Below are positions 35,968-44,034 of a stretch of 64,000 nt of DNA, one piece after another (position 1 is the stretch's first letter; the number at the start of each line of letters is the position of its first letter). This DNA comes from Bin80 sp964291275 (GTDB lineage Bacteria > Bacteroidota > Rhodothermia > Rhodothermales > Bin80), in contig OZ219799.1 in the NCBI GenBank assembly GCA_964291275.2, positions 620,001 through 684,000 of the forward strand, in the 5' to 3' direction. Both the position numbers and the translations under genes were made by a program. The notes beneath the pieces were generated by a model. The model was given only the letters and a program-made list of their open reading frames with translations, was not told the DNA's origin and ran no database searches.

Positions 35968-36858
35968 ATGGAATCAGACATCGCGCAACGAGCGGCGAGC
36001 TATGAGTCCATTGATCCCGGACGAGTCAATGCTTGGCTTGAGCCCTATATCCCGCGAGAGCCCGCTACTATTCTGGATGTCGGTGCCGGTAGCGGTCGGG
36101 ATGCTGCTTGGCTTGCGTCACGGGGGCACCAAGTGATAGCAGTGGAACCATCATGCGATATGCGCAGGCAGGCCGAGCGATTCCATTCCAAATCCGCCTT
36201 CACATTGGTCGCAGACCGACTGCCCGACATCAAAAAGACCAGCCGGTCCGGTGTGTCGTTCGACCTGATTCTTCTCAATGCTGTCTGGATGTTCATTCCT
36301 GAGACTGAACGAGAACGTAGCTTCCGGAAGCTGATCGCACTCCTTAAACCTCGGGGCGTCATAGCGATTTCGTTCCGCACACCATGCGAGAGGCATCGAG
36401 GGATGTACCCTGTTTCCGTACCAGAAATCGAGCAACTCGCTCTGGGACACGGGTCCTATGTAGAATTAACCAAGAAATCCGGCGATTTCCTCGGACGACC
36501 TGACGTGGAATGGCACCAGATGATCGTCCGTTTGCCCGACGATGGTACTGGCGCATTGCCCCTAATTCGGCGAATCGTATTGCTTGACGACAAGTCTTCA
36601 ACCTACAAGCTCGCTCTATTGCGGTCCCTGTGCAGAGTGGCCAGCATATCGCCCGGTTTGGCCCGTGAACCTGGATCCGATCAGGTGACCATTCCCTTGG
36701 GAGCGGTAGCTCTTTCCTGGATCCAGCTTTACCTCCCTTTATTGAACGCAGATATGCCACAAAATCCGAGAAACAGATTTGGCGGTCAATACATCGGATT
36801 TGCAAATAGTGCTCTTGACAAGCTCATCCCAAACCAACAGGAAACTGTCAACCTCTGA
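35968..36858 (+). CDS. class I SAM-dependent methyltransferase (5' part of the broken fusion)
   Basis: The surviving ORF of 296 codons. The ATG at 35968 is chosen because the methyltransferase fold starts there; the frame is open upstream into the eda gene. It contains the Rossmann-type SAM site, a D-L-I-L-L-N-A-V-W-M-F-I segment and a C-terminal helical extension truncated by TGA. No N-P-P-Y or other DNA-MTase motif is visible, so the methyl acceptor is unknown. It could be a functional stand-alone methyltransferase, but the conserved sequence after the stop argues for decay. Confidence 0.75.
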   Translation: MESDIAQRAASYESIDPGRVNAWLEPYIPREPATILDVGAGSGRDAAWLASRGHQVIAVEPSCDMRRQAERFHSKSAFTLVADRLPDIKKTSRSGVSFDLILLNAVWMFIPETERERSFRKLIALLKPRGVIAISFRTPCERHRGMYPVSVPEIEQLALGHGSYVELTKKSGDFLGRPDVEWHQMIVRLPDDGTGALPLIRRIVLLDDKSSTYKLALLRSLCRVASISPGLAREPGSDQVTIPLGAVALSWIQLYLPLLNADMPQNPRNRFGGQYIGFANSALDKLIPNQQETVNL

Positions 36859-37029
36859 CCGGGGGCGTCATTGTACGCGGATCGCGGGAAAAACTTGACA
36901 AGCTCTCTCCAACATGCCGCCGCAACCATCGAAAAAATGCCGGTGCGATACCTCTACTATCCTGATGGGCAACCAATTTTTAAGGTGACGAGGAGGCGAT
37001 TCAAGGTTAGTCGCTCCATCATTGTCTGA

Positions 37030-37070
37030 CGACATTTATAATTTAAGTTGGCGACAATTAAAATTTAAGT
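37030..37070 (+). repeat. left-end double 19-bp repeat of the IS21 element
   Basis: Copies at 37030-37048 (CGACATTTATAATTTAAGT) and 37052-37070 (CGACAATTAAAATTTAAGT). They are the likely transposase binding sites and are mirrored at the other end. Confidence 0.9.
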
Positions 37071-37252
37071 CAAAAGTTCCATTGGAGGAGGGCGCGCAAC
37101 GAAGCGGAGCAGCGAGCTGCGGAGCGAAGTTGCGCGCGATAAATCCCACGAGTTTCGTCTGCGCCCGAACTGACAGATTGTCAGTTCGAGATGGACATGA
37201 ACCAGGTGCGATGGAGGTGAATTTATGTTCGAGAGATTCATCAATCGTAGAT

Positions 37253-38050
37253 TCAGGAGGACCCGATTTCAAGCGGTTCCTGCTTTGCCTTCTGCCGCTG
37301 TTGCGCCGATTCAAGTCGGTAGCTCGGCAGGTTGAGTTCGAGGATCACGCTGTGATGCACAAACCGGTCCACGGCTGCCGTCGTGACCGTGGGATCCTGG
37401 AAGATCTTCTCCCACTGGGAGAAGGCCAGGTGACTGGTGATCAACAGGCTTCCGCGTTCGTAGCGCTCCGCCAGTACGTGAAAAAACAGGTCCATCTCCT
37501 GGCGACTGTGCTGCATATAGCCCAAACCGTCCACGATGAGGGCTTCGTAGCGCAGGAGCTGTTTCATGAACTGCGACAGACGCTGCTCACGCTTGGACTG
37601 GACCAATTCCTCCACCAGCGTACTGCATCCATAAAAGCGTACGCGCCGACCTTGAAGCACCAGCGCATGTCCCAGCGCACATAACAGATGGGTCTTTCCA
37701 CTGCCCGGCGGACCCACGGCCAACACGTTTTCCCTTCGATCCAGGAACCCGCCTTCCAACAGCGTACTGAACTGATGATTGATCTTCAGGGGCAGTCGGG
37801 TGCGATCAAACAGGTCCAAGGTCTTTTCCAGCGGTAAGCCGGAACTTCGAAGTCCGCGTTGGATGCGATTGTGGGTACGTGCTTGCTGCTCCCGCTCCAC
37901 GAGGGACAATAAAAAGTGCTCAAAGCTCAACGACTCCTGTCGGGCGAGCTGGGCCGCATCCTGGAAAGAATTCCGAATGCCAGGCATCCGGAGCTCTTTC
38001 AGTCCAGTCCACAAGGCATGCTCCAGTTCTTTGGTTGTTTGCGTCTTCAT
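37253..38050 (-). CDS. istB: IS21 helper ATPase IstB
   Basis: A 265-aa AAA+ ATPase of the DnaC-like IstB family. Walker A is G-P-P-G-S-G-K-T-H, and the Walker B-like segment is E-A-L-I-V-D-G-L-G. The closing R-F-V-H-H-S-V-I-L-E-L region is typical. It overlaps istA by 4 bp. It assembles on target DNA and activates the transposase IstA. It appears intact. Confidence 0.95.
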   Translation of the reverse strand: MKTQTTKELEHALWTGLKELRMPGIRNSFQDAAQLARQESLSFEHFLLSLVEREQQARTHNRIQRGLRSSGLPLEKTLDLFDRTRLPLKINHQFSTLLEGGFLDRRENVLAVGPPGSGKTHLLCALGHALVLQGRRVRFYGCSTLVEELVQSKREQRLSQFMKQLLRYEALIVDGLGYMQHSRQEMDLFFHVLAERYERGSLLITSHLAFSQWEKIFQDPTVTTAAVDRFVHHSVILELNLPSYRLESAQQRQKAKQEPLEIGSS

Positions 38051-39531
38051 TGCACACCTCCCACCGCCGCAGGTTGATCCAACAACTGGTCATATAAGGC
38101 CACATTCACAACGGATGAGGCCGGAGTCGGGGCACATAACCACGCCTGCACCTGCGTCGTGGTCAGGGGCTTCTTGTCGTTCAGCAACCGTTCCAGGGCG
38201 TGGGTCACCCCGGATTCGCTCTGCGTTGCAGCCAGATATAAAATGGCCAGATAGCCTCGGTCGGCCCGAATCGGGGCCGTATGCGTGCGTCTGAGTGCAT
38301 CATACGCCCTGCGAAACGTTGAATTGGGGAATAACTCGGCACGATAGCGGTAGTCTGCAAAGGCCCCGGGCTTACGGACCAGGGTATGCACGATATGGCG
38401 ATAGTCAATCCGAACCTGGTCCGCTCCATGCAGACGCGGCATCCACGCCATCTGCTTCTGGGCGTACCACACCTCAATCCACTCACAGTACACGCGGACG
38501 TTTACCTGAACCCCAATCAGTCGGCTTGGGACCGAATACCGGTTCTTCTGTACACGAATCGTGCTGCCGTTGGAGACCCGCACCGTATAGCGCCGATGGA
38601 ACGTCAAAGGTCGCGGAGGCAATGCACGCAAGTGCGCCTGTTCTTCCTTGAGACGTGCTTGCCGGGACGCATTCAACTGCTGAAACAGTGTATCCAAAAA
38701 TGCGGTGTACGCCGCCCGACTGGCAAAATCGCGACTCCCACGCAGAATGAGCTGATTCTCCAGCGCGCGCTTGAATCGATGGTGCCGCTGTTCAATCTTG
38801 CCATTCTCATGCGGACTCCGCGGCTGCGTATGTCGCACCTCCATGTCGTAATGACGCGCCAGCGCTTTATAGTACGCCGTGAAACTGCCGCGTTCATTGC
38901 CTCGGTGATTGCGTACCGCACAGCTCATGGAGTCCGTCTGGTGCAGTCGGGGCACACCACCCAGCTGCGATAGCGCCTTTTGCAGTCCTGTACTGAGTGC
39001 CTCAAAACACTCGGAATGGCAGATCATGCCCGATTCCCAATTGGAGTAAGTCAGCACAAAGTGATACAGTATATGGGGAAAGAACACGCCCTGGATGGTC
39101 ACACCCAGACGGTTCATGCAGGTGAAATCGGACTGGGCCCGATCCCCAGGTTTATACACCTGCTCGAAATAAACCTCTTTCGGGGGACCTTCCTGCGCCC
39201 TCCATACCTTCACACGACGTTGCAGGGTGCGTAACTGTCCAGACGTAAACTGATCCGGGTACTTGCGTTGCAAATGCGTAAACAAAGCTTTCACTTCAAG
39301 CCCCGAATTCGCCTGCAAGTACCCCACGACTTCGTCCCAAACCTGGGCAAATGCGTCTACACGCGTTCGATGCGTGCGACGATAATCTCGCTCGCTCGGA
39401 AGCTTCCCCGAACGAAGATAGGTGTGAGCCGTCGGCTCGCTCATGCCCGCCTTCACAGCGGCTGTTTTGATTGACATCTTGTCCTTGTTTACCAACTTGT
39501 CTAAAAGTTTTGCTTGCTGATCCGTGATCAT
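38047..39531 (-). CDS. istA: IS21 transposase IstA
   Basis: A 494-aa DDE transposase. An N-terminal helix-turn-helix (K-M-S-I-K-T-A-A-V-K-A-G-M-S-E-P-T-A) is followed by the RNase H-fold core: first Asp in A-Q-S-D-F-T, second in H-Q-T-D-S-M-S, and Glu in N-G-K-I-E-Q-R-H. The C-terminal Mu-like beta-barrel region includes R-Y-S-V-P-S-R. Full length and uninterrupted, with istB translationally coupled downstream. Confidence 0.95.
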   Translation of the reverse strand: MITDQQAKLLDKLVNKDKMSIKTAAVKAGMSEPTAHTYLRSGKLPSERDYRRTHRTRVDAFAQVWDEVVGYLQANSGLEVKALFTHLQRKYPDQFTSGQLRTLQRRVKVWRAQEGPPKEVYFEQVYKPGDRAQSDFTCMNRLGVTIQGVFFPHILYHFVLTYSNWESGMICHSECFEALSTGLQKALSQLGGVPRLHQTDSMSCAVRNHRGNERGSFTAYYKALARHYDMEVRHTQPRSPHENGKIEQRHHRFKRALENQLILRGSRDFASRAAYTAFLDTLFQQLNASRQARLKEEQAHLRALPPRPLTFHRRYTVRVSNGSTIRVQKNRYSVPSRLIGVQVNVRVYCEWIEVWYAQKQMAWMPRLHGADQVRIDYRHIVHTLVRKPGAFADYRYRAELFPNSTFRRAYDALRRTHTAPIRADRGYLAILYLAATQSESGVTHALERLLNDKKPLTTTQVQAWLCAPTPASSVVNVALYDQLLDQPAAVGGVQ

Positions 39532-39591
39532 CGCCAGAGACTGAATGGAAAATAATTCACGCGTTCACGCGCGAAAACTCCATCTGTCCCG

Positions 39592-39632
39592 ACTTAAATT
39601 TTAATTGTCGCCGACTTAAATTTTAGTTGTCG
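39592..39632 (-). repeat. right-end double 19-bp repeat of the IS21 element
   Basis: On the minus strand, copies at 39614-39632 (CGACAACTAAAATTTAAGT) and 39592-39610 (CGACAATTAAAATTTAAGT). The inner copy is identical to the inner copy at the left end. Confidence 0.9.
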
Positions 39633-39679
39633 CTGGACACATCATACTGAACGAGGACTATTTTTCAGAGTTTGGAGAA

Positions 39680-40312
39680 ATGACTGTCCCGGTCCATCTC
39701 TGGCGTGCTCTTCAACGTTATAGCATATGGATTGAACCCGCCTTGGTTGAGGAATGGATCAGACTGATACGCAGATATGCGGATAGACAGGACAGACCGT
39801 TGAACGAATTGAAATTAAGACGTCTGATGCGGCCCTATGAACCCGAACGCAATCAAGGGGAGGTTCGTAGCCGCGCCCTGAAGCTGCTGCGCACGCAATC
39901 GATCTATTGCGTATGGACCGGCAAGAAGCTGGACGCGAAGGGCATGCATATTGACCACTGTCTCCCTTGGGCAGCATGGCCGTGTGATGATCTCTGGAAT
40001 TTAATGCCCGCTAACAAGACCTCGAATCTAAGTAAGAAAGATCATTTGCCCGACAACCTCACCATCCGGGAAGCTCAGGACCGCATCATGACTTGGTGGG
40101 ACGATGCCTACCGCAGGGAAGAGGCAACAGGTGAACGGTTTCTTTTAGAGGCAAGGGCCCGGCTGCCCGCACTGAAGGAATCCGTCCCGTCACTTGATGA
40201 CGTATTCTTCGCTTTGGATCTGCAGAGGACACGTTTGTACAATGATCACCGCATTCCTGAGTGGTCTGGACCTCGCGGGTCATTTCCAACCCTTCTTTCA
40301 ATGCGAGAGTAA
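39680..40312 (+). CDS. HNH endonuclease domain ORF (3' part of the broken fusion)
   Basis: A 210-codon ORF downstream of the IS. Residues about 70-125 hold an HNH motif: C-V-W-T-G, H-I-D-H-C-L-P-W and L-W-N-L-M-P-A-N-K-T-S-N-L-S-K-K. Coding similarity extends upstream of its first ATG back to the target-site duplication, so this ATG is internal to the ancestral gene. A nuclease domain attached to a methyltransferase suggests a modification/cleavage or defence role; inference. Confidence 0.75.
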   Translation: MTVPVHLWRALQRYSIWIEPALVEEWIRLIRRYADRQDRPLNELKLRRLMRPYEPERNQGEVRSRALKLLRTQSIYCVWTGKKLDAKGMHIDHCLPWAAWPCDDLWNLMPANKTSNLSKKDHLPDNLTIREAQDRIMTWWDDAYRREEATGERFLLEARARLPALKESVPSLDDVFFALDLQRTRLYNDHRIPEWSGPRGSFPTLLSMRE

Positions 40313-40386
40313 ATGAGTAATCGCCATCATCGGGACCTCGAACAAGATTCTTCTCTTCGCGCTCAGAATACAGATATCAAGGGGCA

Positions 40387-41265
40387 CTACGGCGTGAGCG
40401 CCATCGCTCCAAGCACGCCGGCCCTGCTCCCAAGCCCAGGTGGGACGATGTACTGGTCAATGTGACTTATCAGTTCCTTCGCCCTCACATACCCATTCAA
40501 GTGTGACTGGACACGCGTACGAACGGCAGGAAATAAATGCTCCTGCTGCATCACTCCGCCGCCCATGATGACCCGTTCAGGTGAGAGGATCAGGATCATA
40601 TTGGTTACCGCAAACGAGAGATAGTGCGCCACAAAAGACCATGCAATATGGTCCGGTGGAAGGGTCTCGGCAGGAGTCCCCCAATGTGCCTGGATCGCAG
40701 GCCCGGCCACCATTCCCTCCAGGCAGGCGCCATGAAAGGGACAATTCCCCTTGTAATCATCTCCGTCAGCACGCGGCAAAAAAAGATGTCCCATCTCTGG
40801 ATGTACCAGCCCATGAACAGGCTGACCATTTACTAGCGCTCCACCCCCGACACCCGTTCCAATCGTAAGATATAGAAGGTTCTGCGTCCCCTGACCCGCT
40901 CCCCATAAGTATTCGCCGACGGCAGCACCATTGACGTCCGTATCAAAGGCAATAGGTCGTTGCAACTCTCGTGCAATCCGTCCAGCCAAGTCTGTGTTCG
41001 ACCAGCCTGTTTTTGGGGTACTGGTAATAAAGCCATAGGTCTCTGAGTCCCGTCGCACATCAGCGGGACCAAATGTGGCGATGCCAATGGACTCCGGCAG
41101 TTGGGGTTGTGCACGGAAGAAGTCCACGGTTCGACCGATCGTCTCCTCCGGTGTTGTTGTGGGGAATCGTTCTACGGCATGGATGTCGTCTGGCGGGTGA
41201 CCAATTGCGCAGACGAATTTCGTTCCCCCGGCTTCAACACCTCCAAGGAGAGAGTCAGTTTTCAC
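40387..41265 (-). CDS. ROK family sugar kinase (fructokinase-like)
   Basis: A 292-aa ROK kinase. The N-terminal ATP-binding loop is G-G-V-E-A-G-G-T-K-F, with Glu instead of Asp as in bacterial ROK fructokinases. D-T-D-V-N-G-A-A-V-G-E is the sugar-site strand and catalytic Asp region, G-T-G-V-G-G-G follows, and the zinc-binding loop C-P-F-H-G-A-C-L-E-G is intact. Likely phosphorylates fructose or glucose with ATP in the cytosol. It starts 8 bp after the htpG stop on the same strand, so may be cotranscribed. Confidence 0.9.
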   Translation of the reverse strand: MKTDSLLGGVEAGGTKFVCAIGHPPDDIHAVERFPTTTPEETIGRTVDFFRAQPQLPESIGIATFGPADVRRDSETYGFITSTPKTGWSNTDLAGRIARELQRPIAFDTDVNGAAVGEYLWGAGQGTQNLLYLTIGTGVGGGALVNGQPVHGLVHPEMGHLFLPRADGDDYKGNCPFHGACLEGMVAGPAIQAHWGTPAETLPPDHIAWSFVAHYLSFAVTNMILILSPERVIMGGGVMQQEHLFPAVRTRVQSHLNGYVRAKELISHIDQYIVPPGLGSRAGVLGAMALTP

Positions 41266-41273
41266 GGAACAAG

Positions 41274-43127
41274 TTATTGAGTGCGGGTCGCATCTACGAG
41301 AATGCGTGTCATGCGTGCTACGAATGCAGAGGGTTCTGAGAGGTTGCCATCCATTAAGAGTGCCCCTTCATACACTTGTTCAATAGCTTCCTCAACCAAG
41401 TCGTTTTGGTTCTCGCCGGATTTCAGTGCTAGAATATTTTTCATGAGGGGGTGCTCCACATTGACTTCCAGGACCTTTTTTGTTCCCTCATAGTCGGGAT
41501 TCATAGATTTCATCATGCGCTCCATCTGTGGATCCATCCCATCTTCGGTTGTTACCAGTGTTGCAGCAGAATCCACTAGGCGTTTGGATGCAGCCACATC
41601 CTGTACCCGTTCGCCCAACTGAACGCGGAAGAGCTTGAGGAGGGTATCGGTGTTATCATCGGGCAGTGATACCTCTTCAGAATCATCACCAAGATCGAGA
41701 TCCGTCCCAGTTATACTCTTGAAAGATTTTCCTTCAAAATCCGCCATATTTGGCAGTGTTAGAGTATCAACGGGGTCCGGAAGAAGTAATACCTCGATAC
41801 CTTTGCGAGCGAAGACCTCGAGATGAGGGCTGGTGCGAGCGGACTCGAGGGAATCAGACAACAGGTAGTAGATGGTTTCCTGATCCTCCGGCATACGCTC
41901 GACGTAGTCCTTAAGCGTAGTTAGGCTCTTGTCGTCTGAGTGTGTTGAGTAGTAGCGCATGAGCTCCAAGAGCTCATCACGTCGAGAATAATCACTCCAG
42001 AATCCAGCTTTGAGTATTACCCCGAAATTGCTGAAAAACCTATCATATAGCTCCTCATTCTCTGAAGCCCAGTCCTTGAGAAGACCGAGAAGCTTGTTGG
42101 TAAGCGTAGAGCGGATTCGCTGGGCGGCACGACTGTTCTGGGTAACCTCTCTGGATACATTCAGTGGAAGGTCATCCGTATCCACAATACCCTTTACGAA
42201 CTGCAGGTAATCCGGCAACAACTCCTGTGCATCATCCCGCACGAATACTCCTGAGCAGTAAAGGTGGAGGCCGCGACGATTCTCTTCCTGGAAGAAGGAT
42301 ACAGGGGGTTGTGAGGGGATGAACAGGAGTGCACCAAACGAAATCAGTCCCTCAATCTGCAGGTGTAAATGCCCGATGGGCTCCGCGTAATCGCCTGTTA
42401 GGAACTTGTAAAACTCATTGCGCTCTTCATCCGTGACGTCATCTTTGCGTTTCCTCCAAAGAGCTTTTATTGTGTTAGCTTGGTCGGAGCCTAGGATGAT
42501 TGGGAAGTCCACGAAATTTGAGTATTTCCGAATTATCGACCGTACGCGAAGCTCCGTCGCAAAATCTTTGGCGTCTTCTTTTAAGTGCAGTTTAATACTG
42601 GTCCCCTGCTCACTGCGTAAGCCCGGACTTATTGTATATGTTCCTGCACCGTCGCTACTCCAATTCAATGATTCGGCTTCCTCGTCGGCATGCAGCGTTT
42701 CAATCTCTATTTTATCGGCTACCATGAAGGCAGAATAGAAGCCCACACCAAACTTTCCGATCATCCCAGCATCCACCTTTTTGCCGGCTGCTTTCTGCTC
42801 CTCAATAAAGGCCAGCGTACCACTACTGGCAACAGTTCCCAGTCGGTTGATCAGATCATCGCGCGTCATACCAATCCCAGTATCCTCTACGGACAAGGTG
42901 TGGGCATCCTCGTCCACAGTGATCGTAATCTGGAGATTTTTTTTGTCACCTTCGGAATGGTCAGTCAGCTGACGAAGGCGGGCCTTGTTGAGTGCATCCG
43001 ATGCATTGGAGATTAGTTCTCGTAAGAAAATCTCCTGGTTGGTGTAAAGCGAATTAACTATGAGATGCAGCAGCTGCTGCATCTCGGCCTTGTACTCGAA
43101 TTGTTGAGATTGTGTGGTTTCTGTCAT
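41274..43127 (-). CDS. htpG: molecular chaperone HtpG (Hsp90)
   Basis: A 617-aa Hsp90. The N-terminal GHKL ATPase has E-L-I-S-N-A-S-D-A, D-T-G-I-G-M-T and G-K-F-G-V-G-F-Y-S-A-F. The middle domain shows the G-V-F-V-R-D-D-A and N-V-S-R-E-x-x-Q-N segments and the C-terminal dimerisation region is present. Normal bacterial length, cytosolic. It sits between a DUF4340 gene (15 bp upstream) and the ROK gene. No heat-shock promoter could be identified in the short gap. Confidence 0.97.
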   Translation of the reverse strand: MTETTQSQQFEYKAEMQQLLHLIVNSLYTNQEIFLRELISNASDALNKARLRQLTDHSEGDKKNLQITITVDEDAHTLSVEDTGIGMTRDDLINRLGTVASSGTLAFIEEQKAAGKKVDAGMIGKFGVGFYSAFMVADKIEIETLHADEEAESLNWSSDGAGTYTISPGLRSEQGTSIKLHLKEDAKDFATELRVRSIIRKYSNFVDFPIILGSDQANTIKALWRKRKDDVTDEERNEFYKFLTGDYAEPIGHLHLQIEGLISFGALLFIPSQPPVSFFQEENRRGLHLYCSGVFVRDDAQELLPDYLQFVKGIVDTDDLPLNVSREVTQNSRAAQRIRSTLTNKLLGLLKDWASENEELYDRFFSNFGVILKAGFWSDYSRRDELLELMRYYSTHSDDKSLTTLKDYVERMPEDQETIYYLLSDSLESARTSPHLEVFARKGIEVLLLPDPVDTLTLPNMADFEGKSFKSITGTDLDLGDDSEEVSLPDDNTDTLLKLFRVQLGERVQDVAASKRLVDSAATLVTTEDGMDPQMERMMKSMNPDYEGTKKVLEVNVEHPLMKNILALKSGENQNDLVEEAIEQVYEGALLMDGNLSEPSAFVARMTRILVDATRTQ

Positions 43128-43141
43128 CAGAATATCATCAG

Positions 43142-44026
43142 TTACTCTCCAGTCAATGACGATGGGTCAGGGAAAAGCTGGTCCAATCGATTCTCGAATA
43201 CCCTGTAGGTAAATTGACTGCCGCCGGATGTGACAGCTATCGCAGACTCGGCGGGCATTGCCTGGACAGATGAGGTCGTGTTCGTGCTGGTTGAAAAGTC
43301 AATACGATAGCTTGGATCTGCCAGGACCTGTACCGGAATATCATCAAAGAATCCATCCGCACTCAGCGGGGCGAATCGTCGAATCCAGTTGGTTACCTGC
43401 AGGCTGTCTCCCGGCTGGCCATCCACCATCCAAACTCCATTAATAAGGGATACTTCGTAAGAGTGGTCCGGGCGAGTCACTCGCGCCGACGTCACGGTGC
43501 CAATCCCAAGATCAAGAATCTGCCGGTCTCGCCAACGGTCCATATCCTGGTTCACGGTTACTCTTCCTTTCGTCGAATAAACATTGGGATCATCGCCAAT
43601 CCTGACGTAAATCGACAGGTAATCTCGCCCCTGCCTCGAAATCACAATGTCCTCAGCACCGCCGGGCCATGTCAGGCTCACGGTGGAGGCGGTTGAATCG
43701 ATGCCGTAAATGCCGTAGCGCTCAGGGTTGCTGGTCGCCCGGTTGTTGAGCGACACATCTCCCAACTCATTCAGTAAGCGTGTGACGGTTGCCGAGTCGG
43801 CGGGCATATCCACGGGTTCACGCATGAACCATCGCAGGCTTCGTCTTTCCAGTGTGAGTATTGTATCCGGTAGTGTGACGGAGATCTGTGTGATTTCACC
43901 GGTTGGGAGATCAAGTTCGGGTACATGAACATTGCTCGGGTTCCGATCGAATACACCGGATATCCAGGCAATACCGAGGAGCACAACCAGTGTGCCACCG
44001 AGCACAAGAGTTTGCTTTTGCCGCAT
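43142..44026 (-). CDS. DUF4340 domain-containing protein
   Basis: A 294-aa protein with one N-terminal membrane anchor (L-V-L-G-G-T-L-V-V-L-L-G-I-A-W-I) and a beta-rich periplasmic body (L-T-L-E-R-R-S-L-R-W, W-M-V-D-G-Q-P-G-D-S). DUF4340 proteins typically follow gldG-like genes in ABC cassettes of gliding-type exporters, as here (8-bp gap). Function unknown; probably an accessory of the ABC system. Confidence 0.85.
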   Translation of the reverse strand: MRQKQTLVLGGTLVVLLGIAWISGVFDRNPSNVHVPELDLPTGEITQISVTLPDTILTLERRSLRWFMREPVDMPADSATVTRLLNELGDVSLNNRATSNPERYGIYGIDSTASTVSLTWPGGAEDIVISRQGRDYLSIYVRIGDDPNVYSTKGRVTVNQDMDRWRDRQILDLGIGTVTSARVTRPDHSYEVSLINGVWMVDGQPGDSLQVTNWIRRFAPLSADGFFDDIPVQVLADPSYRIDFSTSTNTTSSVQAMPAESAIAVTSGGSQFTYRVFENRLDQLFPDPSSLTGE

Positions 44027-44034
44027 GAGTCAGG

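Larger units (their letters stand above)
37023..39639 (-). mobile_element. IS21-family insertion sequence
   Basis: A complete 2617-bp element with istA and istB on the minus strand. Ends begin TGTC and end GACA. The terminal roughly 50 bp are inverted repeats, each holding two tandem 19-bp copies of the type CGACAATTAAAATTTAAGT. A 6-bp target duplication CATCAT flanks it (37017-37022 and 39640-39645). The near-identical ends and intact genes imply recent insertion. Confidence 0.95.
35968..40312 (+). pseudogene. SAM methyltransferase-HNH nuclease fusion, broken by a stop and an IS21 insertion
   Basis: One ancestral gene in two exposed parts. 35968-37022: class I methyltransferase with SAM motif I (I-L-D-V-G-A-G-S-G-R-D) near residues 36-46, then a helical region (R-I-V-L-L-D-D-K-S-S-T-Y-K-L-A-L-L-R). 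A TGA at 36856-36858 ends the 296-codon ORF, but the same frame continues with coding-like sequence (A-A-T-I-E-K-M-P-V-R-Y-L-Y-Y) to 37022. The IS21 element follows. After the CATCAT duplication the sequence resumes at 39646 exactly in frame (S-I-I|L-N-E-D-Y-F-S-E-F-G), ending in an HNH domain (C-V-W-T-G-K-K-L, H-I-D-H-C-L-P-W, N-L-M-P-A-N-K) and stop at 40312. Restored product: 573 aa apart from the TGA. The pieces could still be expressed separately. Confidence 0.85.
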
